Assembly (NCBI GenBank): GCA_036507695.1
Contig: DATCIR010000031.1
Span: 1-7,788, forward strand
Direction: 5' to 3'
Length of the DNA stretch: 7,788 nt
Source of the DNA: JAKEGK01 sp036507695
Lineage (GTDB): Bacteria; Pseudomonadota; Gammaproteobacteria; SZUA-152
A model generated the notes under the pieces. The model made no database searches. It was not told the origin of the DNA and saw only the letters and a program-made list of their open reading frames with translations. Positions within the stretch are counted from its first letter, which is position 1. Each line of letters begins with the position of its first letter. The position numbers and the translations under genes were made by a program. Shown here piece after piece: positions 1-5,174 of the stretch.

Positions 1-940
1 TTTCAATCTCACTGTCGATGAGCGCCCTGGGTACATCGATAGGATTCTGCTCCAAAACGCCGTCCAGCACCTGCCGCTTCACCTGGGTGCGGATTTTCTG
101 CTCGGCTTCGCGCTGCATATTGTCTTTTACCTGCTCCCGGAAAGCCTGCAATCCACCTTCCGTGACGCCGAACAACTTGGCGAATTCTTCGTTGAGTTCC
201 GGTAACACCGGCATTTCGACCTTGTGCGCAGCAACCTTGAATTCAACATCTTTGTCCGCCAGTTCCTTGGCATGATAATCGGCGGGAAATTTGAGTTTTA
301 AAGTCCGTTCTTCACCCGCCTTGATGCCCAGCAATTGCTCTTCGAATCCCGGGATCATGCGCTTGGCACCGAGTTCCATGGCATAAGCCTGGGCGCGGCC
401 ACCTTCGAAGGGCTCACCATTCATAAAACCTTCAAAATCGATCACCACCCGATCGCCGATCTCAGCAGCGCGGTCTGTTTCCTGCCATTGCTTACGCTGT
501 TTACGGATAGTTTCGAGCATAGCGTCGATATCCTGCTCACTGATTTCCAGGACAGGCCGTTCGACCTTTATTTTTTCCAATCCTTGTATGGTAACGTCGG
601 GATACACTTCAAATGTCGCAATATAGGTCATTGCTCCCGATTCTTTCCCGGTTTCAGCGGGCTTGATATGGGGCATTCCCGCGGGACGCAAGTTTTGCTG
701 AGTCAGGGCTTCAACGTAACTCGACTGGATTAATTCCCCCATCACTTCCTGTTCGACCTGCCCGCCATAGCGTTGCTTGATGACATTCATCGGCGCTTTG
801 CCAGGCCTAAAACCCTGGATTTTGGCTCTGCCCGCCAATTGCTTCAGCCGTGCTTGAATTTCCTTTTCAAGCTTGTCTTTTGGAATTTGTACTGTCATGC
901 GGCGTTCTAAACCGCCGGTCGTCTCTATAGAAACTTGCAT
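1..940 (-). CDS. tig: Trigger factor (ribosome-bound chaperone and peptidyl-prolyl isomerase), 3' end cut by window edge
   Basis: Trigger factor binds the ribosome beside the exit tunnel and shields nascent cytosolic proteins; its middle domain is an FKBP-type prolyl isomerase. Translating the minus strand from ATG at 940-938 gives an open frame of about 313 codons to the window edge, against roughly 430 residues in E. coli. The N-terminus reads MQVSIETTGGLERRM, and the ribosome-docking signature GFRPGKAP lies at residues 43-50, as in the family. The FKBP-like domain follows at about residues 150-240 (GDRVVIDFEGFMNGEPFEGG and PGFEEQLLG). The C-terminal arm has begun but its last quarter is outside the window. 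The start is supported by GAGG at 952-955, 11 nt upstream. Its neighbour on the same strand is tRNA-Leu. In many gammaproteobacteria clpP follows tig, but that would lie outside. Identification is firm. Confidence 0.97.
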   Translation of the reverse strand, partial: MQVSIETTGGLERRMTVQIPKDKLEKEIQARLKQLAGRAKIQGFRPGKAPMNVIKQRYGGQVEQEVMGELIQSSYVEALTQQNLRPAGMPHIKPAETGKESGAMTYIATFEVYPDVTIQGLEKIKVERPVLEISEQDIDAMLETIRKQRKQWQETDRAAEIGDRVVIDFEGFMNGEPFEGGRAQAYAMELGAKRMIPGFEEQLLGIKAGEERTLKLKFPADYHAKELADKDVEFKVAAHKVEMPVLPELNEEFAKLFGVTEGGLQAFREQVKDNMQREAEQKIRTQVKRQVLDGVLEQNPIDVPRALIDSEIE

Positions 941-990
941 AGCTCATACATCCTCAAAGTGAAATTCAATTCGGTTATCACTGATTCCCC

Positions 991-1062
991 GTGACACTGA
1001 TTTCCCGTGACAGTGATTTTATGTGACAACGATTTTTGTGACACGGAAATACAGTGATTTTT
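991..1062. repeat. Imperfect 15-16 nt tandem repeat, unit GTGACASTGATTT-
   Basis: Four units begin with GTGACA at 991, 1007, 1023 and 1038. The first two are 16 nt (gtgacactgatttccc, gtgacagtgattttat), the third is 15 nt, and the fourth is enlarged by an insertion. A degenerate half-unit (atcactgattcccc) precedes them from about 977. They lie in the 237-nt leader between tRNA-Leu and tig, and no coding role is visible. Because CACTG and CAGTG both occur, the array can form short hairpins. The rest of this leader (1063-1177) holds a small palindrome, GCGGATAAAACCGC near 1105-1118, and no gene. Confidence 0.75.
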
Positions 1063-1177
1063 GGCTTCAAGTCCACGCGCAACTCGGCCGTGGTTATTAC
1101 ATTTATCCTGCGGATAAAACCGCTACGATTAACCGGCACCTTCGGCCATGGTTTAATTCGGTCATCGTTTAAAGTTT

Positions 1178-1262
1178 TGGTGCGAAAGGAGAGACTCGAA
1201 CTCTCACGGGTTACCCCATTGGAACCTAAATCCAACGCGTCTACCAATTCCGCCACATTCGC
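1178..1262 (-). tRNA. tRNA-Leu(UAG), reads CUN codons
   Basis: The minus strand folds as a long-variable-arm class II tRNA of 85 nt including an encoded CCA at 1180-1178. The anticodon stem TTGGA/TCCAA encloses the loop TTTAGGT, giving anticodon UAG. The D arm (GGCGGAATTGGTAGACGC) and T arm (GAGAG-TTCGAGT-CTCTC) are standard, and the sequence resembles proteobacterial tRNA-Leu(UAG). The acceptor stem GCGAATG/CTTTCGC has a U6.U67 mismatch. Its 5' end is copied twice in the upstream DNA. It lies upstream of tig on the same strand. The ORFs on both strands here are shadows of this RNA gene. Confidence 0.97.
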
Positions 1263-1274
1263 GTATTTGCCCAG

Positions 1275-1300
1275 CGATAGAGAGTTTCCCAGGTGATCAA
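1275..1300 (-). promoter_or_regulatory. Possible promoter of tRNA-Leu
   Basis: On the minus strand TTGATC (1300-1295) is followed after 15 nt by TATCGC, about 11 nt before the mature tRNA start. The stretch ATCGCTGG..A.ATACGCGAATG is preserved in the upstream repeat copy near 1384-1400, so promoter-like DNA was duplicated with the tRNA end. The spacing is short and the -10 box is poor, so this is tentative. Confidence 0.3.
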
Positions 1301-1310
1301 GCGTGTTCGG

Positions 1311-1384
1311 GCATCCACCTTAAGAATCTCTAAAATTCGCTCCGCTCATTAAGAGCTTCTAAATACCCATTCCGCCACATTCGC
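1311..1384. repeat. 74-bp direct repeat, copy 1, ending in a tRNA-Leu 5' fragment
   Basis: This 74-bp stretch recurs at 1436-1509 with two substitutions (positions 1315/1440 and 1376/1501). Its right end, 1369-1384, is identical to the first 16 nt of the tRNA-Leu(UAG) gene at 1247-1262. Homology extends past the tRNA end as gcgtat-ccagcgat, matching the DNA just upstream of the real tRNA. The body contains two related direct 16-mers (ttaagaatctctaaaa at 1320-1335 and ttaagagcttctaaat at 1349-1364) around a GC-rich TTCGCTCCGCTCA centre. No ORF is credible. Confidence 0.9.
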
Positions 1385-1435
1385 GTATCTATCCAGCGAT
1401 TTAAAGAATCCCGCCCGACCACGTCGATGATCCCA

Positions 1436-1509
1436 GCATTCACCTTAAGAATCTCTAAAATTCGCTCCGCTCATTAAGAGCTTCTAAATACCCATTCCGC
1501 TACATTCGC
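1436..1509. repeat. 74-bp direct repeat, copy 2
   Basis: This is the second copy, offset by 125 bp from copy 1. Its tRNA-Leu 5' fragment (1494-1509) has one substitution, and similarity ends directly after it, at ctttccgcc. With the real tRNA end at 1247-1262 this makes three occurrences of the tRNA 5' end, spaced 122 and 125 bp apart. DNA from 1510 to 1822 holds no further recognisable gene beyond a possible glnS promoter and a tiny leader ORF. Confidence 0.9.
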
Positions 1510-1625
1510 CTTTCCGCCATTCCGTCCCGCGCTCATCCCGGTTTGGCGCTATTGCTGAGAACACTGCCACCACCATCACTAACGCCTGGGTAAAGCACAA
1601 CGAAATCAGCGCTTAAGGGGGCGTA

Positions 1626-1634
1626 TGCTACACT
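1626..1634 (+). promoter_or_regulatory. Possible extended -10 promoter for glnS
   Basis: TGCTACACT matches an extended -10 element (TGn plus TACACT) in an otherwise AT-rich stretch upstream of glnS. No good -35 hexamer is seen 16-18 bp upstream. If used, it would give a glnS leader of about 180 nt. This is an inference from motif only. Confidence 0.3.
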
Positions 1635-1822
1635 ATTTCATAATTATTTACTATGCCGCCACCGAGGCGCCGTTAACAAACTTACCCTTAAAAACAAGCA
1701 TTTATTAAATACCCTAGATACGCTAAGCTTTGGCGAATTTATCCATGCCGACGAATGGCGAACTGCTTGACGTACCTGGCTGAAATGGAATCGGAAGTTG
1801 AACAAGGAACCAAACGCAAATT

Positions 1823-3517
1823 ATGACTATCCCGGACAAATCCACGCCCACGAACTTTATTCGGCACATTATCAATCACGATCTGCAAAGCAATAAACAT
1901 GGCGGGCGTGTCGCCACCCGGTTTCCTCCCGAACCTAACGGCTACCTGCATATTGGCCATGCCAAATCCATTTGCCTGAATTTCGGTATCGCGGAAGATT
2001 ACCCCAACGCGACTTGCAATATGCGTTTTGATGATACCAATCCCACGAAAGAAGACATCGACTATGTAAACTCTATTTTGGCCGACGTACGCTGGCTGGG
2101 TTTTGAATGGGGGGGCGAAGTCAAATACACCTCGGACTATTTCGACCAGCTGTATGATTACGCCATCGAACTCATCAACAAAGGCAAAGCCTACGTCTGC
2201 AGTTTATCCGCGGAGGAAATTCGCCAGCGCCGCGGCACACTCACTGAACCCGGTATCGAAAGTCCTTACCGCAACCGGTCCGCGAAAGAGAACCTGGATT
2301 TATTCCAGCGCATGCGCGAGGGCGAATTCAAGGACGGCGAACATGTGCTACGCGCCAAAATAGACATGGCCTCACCTAACATTAATATGCGTGACCCGGT
2401 GATGTATCGCATCCTGCATGCATCCCATCATCAGACCGGTGATAAGTGGTGCATTTATCCCATGTATGATTATTCGCATCCGATCGCGGATGCATTGGAA
2501 GGCATTACCCATTCGTTGTGCACCCTGGAATTTGAAGACCACCGCCCCTTGTACGACTGGACGCTGGATAATATCACCATCGATTGCCATCCGCAGCAGA
2601 TCGAGTTCGCGCGCTTGTCCCTTGAACACACCGTCATGAGCAAGCGCAAACTGAATGAACTGGTCACTAAAAACTATGTGGATGGCTGGGATGACCCGCG
2701 CATGCCGACCATCGCCGGCATCCGGCGCCGCGGCTATACCCCGGCATCGATCCGTGATTTTTGCGACCGTATTGGTATTACCAAAGTCGATACCGTGATT
2801 GAAATAGGCGTATTGGAAAATTGCATTCGCGAGGATCTTGACGCCAATGCGCCGCGCGCCATGTGTGTCTTGAATCCGTTAAAGGTCGTCATTGAAAACT
2901 ACCCCGCCGGCAAAACAGAATCCGTGAACGCCGCGCGGCATCCGAAAATCGAGGCGCTCGGCACGCGGGAGATCCCGATTACCCGCGAAATCTATATTGA
3001 TCGCGCGGATTTCGAAGAAGTCCCGCCCAAAGACTTCAAACGGCTGATTCCCGGCGGTGAAATTCGCCTGCGTAACGCCTATGTCATCAAGTGTGAAAAA
3101 ATCATCAAGGACAACAAAGGCAACATTGTTGAATTGCGCTGCACTTATGATGAAAACACGCTCGGCAAAAATCCCGAAGGACGCAAAGTAAAGGGTGTCA
3201 TTCATTGGGTATCGGCCACCGAGTGTATCGATGTCGAAGTCCGCCTGTATGACCGTTTGTTTAACCAAGCCGATCCGAATGTGATCGGTAAAAGCGCCAA
3301 CCTGAACGATCAGTTAAATCCCGATTCACTGAAAATTCTACCGCACTGCAAAGCGGAAAAAAGCCTGGCCAGCGCTGCCGTTGGGCAACAATTTCAATTC
3401 GAGCGCGAAGGGTACTTTTGTATTGACAGCAAACACACGGCGCCGGGCAAGCTCGTCTTTAACCGCACGGTCACACTGCGCGACACTTGGGCCAAGATAC
3501 AGGAAAAGCAGGGTTGA
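1823..3517 (+). CDS. glnS: Glutaminyl-tRNA synthetase (GlnRS)
   Basis: GlnRS is a cytosolic class I aminoacyl-tRNA synthetase that joins glutamine to tRNA-Gln using ATP. The 564-residue product is close to the 554 of E. coli. The ATP-binding HIGH motif is at residues 43-46 within FPPEPNGYLHIGHAKS, and the KMSKS equivalent is VMSKR at 271-275, the form typical of GlnRS. RFDDTNP (68-74) and the C-terminal beta-barrel anticodon-binding region (from about 345) are also present. The ATG at 1823 gives the usual N-terminal length; AAGGAA at 1804-1809 is a rather distant ribosome site. Upstream stands a minus-strand tRNA-Leu, and downstream the gene converges on the tRNA cluster. No clear terminator lies between 3518 and 3555. 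Having GlnRS implies direct charging of tRNA-Gln rather than transamidation. Identification is firm. Confidence 0.98.
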   Translation: MTIPDKSTPTNFIRHIINHDLQSNKHGGRVATRFPPEPNGYLHIGHAKSICLNFGIAEDYPNATCNMRFDDTNPTKEDIDYVNSILADVRWLGFEWGGEVKYTSDYFDQLYDYAIELINKGKAYVCSLSAEEIRQRRGTLTEPGIESPYRNRSAKENLDLFQRMREGEFKDGEHVLRAKIDMASPNINMRDPVMYRILHASHHQTGDKWCIYPMYDYSHPIADALEGITHSLCTLEFEDHRPLYDWTLDNITIDCHPQQIEFARLSLEHTVMSKRKLNELVTKNYVDGWDDPRMPTIAGIRRRGYTPASIRDFCDRIGITKVDTVIEIGVLENCIREDLDANAPRAMCVLNPLKVVIENYPAGKTESVNAARHPKIEALGTREIPITREIYIDRADFEEVPPKDFKRLIPGGEIRLRNAYVIKCEKIIKDNKGNIVELRCTYDENTLGKNPEGRKVKGVIHWVSATECIDVEVRLYDRLFNQADPNVIGKSANLNDQLNPDSLKILPHCKAEKSLASAAVGQQFQFEREGYFCIDSKHTAPGKLVFNRTVTLRDTWAKIQEKQG

Positions 3518-3555
3518 GCGGGAGTGGTGTTACTGATGAAATGGGAAATAAAGTA

Positions 3556-3628
3556 TGGGCCGTGAAGGGGTCGAACCTTCGACCAAGAGATTAAGAGTCT
3601 CCTGCTCTACCAACTGAGCTAACGGCCC
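3556..3628 (-). tRNA. tRNA-Lys(CUU), CCA not encoded
   Basis: The minus strand gives a 73-nt cloverleaf: acceptor GGGCCGT/ACGGCCC, D arm GCTCAGTTGGTAGAGC, anticodon stem GGAGA/TCTCT around CTCTTAA (anticodon CUU), and T arm GAAGG-TTCGACC-CCTTC. The discriminator is A at 3556, and the next bases on the minus strand are TAC, so CCA must be added after transcription. The other four tRNAs in the window encode CCA. It is last in the transcription order Pro-Arg-His-Lys. Confidence 0.97.
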
Positions 3629-3640
3629 GCGAATAAAAGG

Positions 3641-3717
3641 TGGGGTGGACGATGGGGATCGAACCCACGACAACAGGAGCCACAATCCTGTGCTCTACCA
3701 ACTGAGCTACGCCCACC
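3641..3717 (-). tRNA. tRNA-His(GUG)
   Basis: The cloverleaf has acceptor GTGGGCG/CGTCCAC, with C73 facing an encoded G-1 at 3717, the hallmark of tRNA-His. The anticodon stem CAGGA/TCCTG holds TTGTGGC (anticodon GUG), and the T arm is GTGGG-TTCGATC-CCCAT. CCA is encoded (3643-3641). It lies 12 bp upstream of tRNA-Lys on the same strand, so the two are probably one transcript. Counting starts at G-1; the body is 76 nt. Confidence 0.98.
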
Positions 3718-3883
3718 ATTGATAAACTTTAAGAATTTGACAGTCCTTTGCGCCCGGACAAAATGACTCGCGTCATCCTGACCCTCGCCTGTACCACTCG
3801 GCGCATCGCGCCGCCCGAATCTACTATCCCTGCCGATCTGTCAACACTGTTTACCGGTTGCAGATTCGCATTCAACTGATACA

Positions 3884-3914
3884 AACAAGTAATCCCTGAC
3901 AGGGATTACTTGTT
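3884..3914 (-). terminator. Intrinsic terminator or processing hairpin after tRNA-Arg
   Basis: A perfect 14-bp inverted repeat, AACAAGTAATCCCT / AGGGATTACTTGTT, with a 3-nt loop begins 5 nt beyond the tRNA-Arg CCA end. In the minus-strand transcript it is followed by UUUGUAU. The strong stem and short U-rich tail fit rho-independent termination, which would separate tRNA-Arg from His-Lys. The stretch 3718-3883 beyond it shows no gene and presumably holds the His-Lys promoter. Confidence 0.7.
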
Positions 3915-3961
3915 AAATATGGCGCGCCCGGCAGGATTCGAACCTGCTACCCTCGGCTTAG

Positions 3962-4667
3962 CTTACCAACTACAGCTTTTGCTGCTGCCCATAGGGCATT
4001 TGTGGTCTGGACCATCTCTTCACCATTTCAGGTGCCACACGTATGGCCTCTACGGAACCCTACGAAAATCAGCCGTAAAATTCACATGCTTCAACTGATT
4101 ATTCTTAGGCGCTTTTACCCTCAGCGTGACGGATTTGTCATAGTCAATTGGATTCAGGTAGTAACACTCGTCAGTTACAGGACAATATATACAATAAAGA
4201 TCGATTTCTTCTTTGTTGATTGCCTGCATTATGAGTACCACGCTTGTCAGTCCAACAAGACCTGAAGTGCACGGTTAATGCACCAGTCTTATCCAGGGAC
4301 TTATACTTCACCTGAATCCTTTTGAAGATCCCATCTTTATAAGCAACCAAGTCAAATGGCGCATGCTCGGTCACTGGCTGGAGAATTAAATACCCCTGCT
4401 CATAAAGACTCACCTGAGCCTTCAAAACGCCTAGGTCGCCCTTTTCCTTGGTATGATGCTTAATCAATCGACTATCCAAACCATCGAAAACTGCGGCATC
4501 GTACCATAGCAAGCACCGGGCATACCATAGGTTTCCTCGGGATTGCCATCAGCCTATTCTTTTCACCTTTACTGAATAGCTGTTAAGGTTTCCCCGATAC
4601 AGTGCGGTCCACTTTACAAGTTTGGTTTTCCTGTAAAGGCTCCAGTTTAGCAATTGATTGCCAGCTA
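3962..4667 (-). ncRNA. Group I self-splicing intron (tRNA type, IC3-like), about 706 nt
   Basis: The intron core can be folded by hand on the minus strand. P1 pairs the exon end GGCCUU plus UAG with the guide CUGGAGCC (4645-4638), leaving one bulged C and a U.G wobble at the splice site. P2 is 4638-4632/4618-4612. P3 is CCGCAC (4607-4602)/GUGUGG (4040-4035). P4 is CGGG (4596-4593)/CCCG (4541-4538). P5 extension is CUAUUC/GAAUAG (4579-4574/4559-4554). P6 is GGAAACCUA (4536-4528)/UAGGGUUCC (4062-4054) with one mismatch. P7 is GAGGCCAU (4050-4043)/AUGGUCC (4015-4009) with the canonical bulged A. P8 is CACC/GGUG, and a P9 hairpin lies at 3998-3986. The S-like element AAGAGAUGGUCC resembles the family consensus AAGAUAUAGUCC, and the final base is G. 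Subgroup and activity are inferred. Confidence 0.9.
4050..4512 (-). pseudogene. I-Ssp6803I-like PD-(D/E)XK homing endonuclease, frame broken by one base
   Basis: Homing endonucleases of this type cut intronless tRNA alleles so that repair copies the intron in. One frame runs from TTG at 4512, or more likely TTG at 4467, and contains HTKEKGDLGVLKAQ, then HAPFDLVAYKDG and FKRIQVKYKS. These match the fold's acidic residue (D of FDL) and the Q-x-K variant of the catalytic motif that I recall for I-Ssp6803I. After DKRGTH (4233) the protein similarity jumps frame and resumes as MQAINKEEIDLYCIYC, then TDECYYLNPID and ITLRV-like SVTLRVKAPKNNQ, ending at TAG 4052-4050. Deleting one A at 4229-4230 restores a single ORF of about 138 residues (153 from 4512), near the 150 of the family. 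It sits in the P6 loop of the intron. No good ribosome site is seen at either TTG. Family call is strong; whether active protein is made is doubtful. Confidence 0.85.
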
Positions 4668-4740
4668 AAGGCCGATGCTCTGTCCGAATGAGCTACGGGC
4701 GCACAATTCAACGAAACGTCTAAATCAACCCTTATAATAA

Positions 4741-4775
4741 CAAAGGCACCTTGAATAGGGTTACTCCAAGGTGCC
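4741..4775 (-). terminator. Hairpin terminator after tRNA-Pro
   Basis: The inverted repeat GGCACCTT (4745-4752) / AAGGTGCC (4768-4775) has a 15-nt loop. In the minus-strand transcript from tRNA-Pro it is followed by UUUGUUAUUAUAA. This fits an intrinsic terminator, perhaps partial, or a processing hairpin. If it terminates fully, tRNA-Arg needs its own promoter in the short AT-rich gap 4703-4744. Confidence 0.6.
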
Positions 4776-4799
4776 CTGCGGCTAAAATAGACCGAAATT

Positions 4800-4876
4800 T
4801 GGTCGGGGTAGAGAGATTCGAACTCCCGACATCCTGCTCCCAAAGCAGGCGCGCTACCAGACTGCGCTATACCCCG
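4800..4876 (-). tRNA. tRNA-Pro(UGG)
   Basis: A 77-nt cloverleaf with encoded CCA (4802-4800): acceptor CGGGGTA/TACCCCG, D arm GCGCAGTCTGGTAGCGC, anticodon stem CCTGC/GCAGG around TTTGGGA (anticodon UGG), and T arm CGGGA-GTTCGAA-TCTC. C1 and the A73 discriminator are usual for tRNA-Pro. It is first in the minus-strand tRNA cluster and close to a strong -10 box. Confidence 0.97.
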
Positions 4877-4885
4877 GTGGTGCCA

Positions 4886-4914
4886 ATTATAACGTCAATA
4901 TTGGGTATTCGCTA
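4886..4914 (-). promoter_or_regulatory. Promoter of tRNA-Pro
   Basis: A perfect TATAAT (minus strand, 4891-4886) lies 9 nt before the first base of tRNA-Pro, which would start transcription at or just upstream of the mature 5' end. The -35 position 17 bp upstream is TAGCGA (4914-4909), a weak match. The remaining DNA up to folD (4915-5174) shows no gene; it has a GCTTGCG/CGCAAGC inverted repeat (4964-4970/4996-5002). Confidence 0.6.
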
Positions 4915-5174
4915 TAAATGGTCTTAATGCACAAACCCGCGAATTTGCAGGCAATTCTTAAAAGCTTGCGCATGATACGGATGTTGGCCGCTTTACGCAA
5001 GCGCGGGACACGACCCGCGTTGATTGCATCAGTCCTAAAGACTCTGCCAGTCCGATTCGGGTTCCATCCGCAATCCTAACTTGGCGATTGGACTACCGGC
5101 GTGCGATCATAGCGCGAAAATTAGGGCGGGCAAGTCCGCCCAAGCCACAGGACCACAACCAGACCGCGTGCGTT

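Larger units (their letters stand above)
3920..4702 (-). tRNA. tRNA-Arg(UCU) interrupted in its anticodon by a group I intron
   Basis: The two exons are 4702-4668 (35 nt) and 3961-3920 (42 nt including encoded CCA). Joined, they form a 77-nt tRNA: acceptor GCGCCCG/CGGGCGC, D stem GCTC/GAGC, anticodon stem TCGGC/GCCGA, loop CTTCTAA, and T arm GCAGG-TTCGAAT-CCTGC. The anticodon is UCU, reading AGA/AGG, and the sequence parallels E. coli argU. The split lies between U34 and C35; this is the only placement that both restores a 7-nt loop and leaves G as the last intron base. The D-loop has T15 in place of the usual purine, matched by A48 in the variable loop (GGGTA). All arms pair, so the exons look functional if splicing works. 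Confidence 0.93.

Noticed and set aside
18..733. Plus-strand ORFs over the left end
   Set aside because: They are shadows of the trigger factor gene on the minus strand.
1739..1960. Minus-strand ORF over the glnS start
   Set aside because: It overlaps the conserved GlnRS N-terminal coding region and has no recognisable product.
3736..3741. Plus-strand TTGACA as a -35 box
   Set aside because: No acceptable -10 follows at 16-18 bp, and there is no plus-strand gene downstream.
3910..4098. ORF beginning MLNMARPAGFEPATLG on the plus strand
   Set aside because: The peptide is the antisense reading of the tRNA-Arg T arm and acceptor, a classic spurious protein, and it continues into intron sequence with no family match.
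3962..4667. Insertion sequence or group II intron as explanation for the split tRNA
   Set aside because: There are no terminal inverted repeats, no target duplication, no reverse transcriptase and no domain V-like end, whereas P3, P4, P6, P7 and P8 of group I all pair and the exons rejoin exactly.
4583..4843. Minus-strand ORF across tRNA-Pro and tRNA-Arg
   Set aside because: It reads through two structural RNA regions and the intron 5' core; the translated sequence is tRNA-derived.
5088..5174. N-terminal extension of FolD
   Set aside because: The 29 extra residues match nothing in the family, while the ATG at 5175 gives exact E. coli-like residue numbering.
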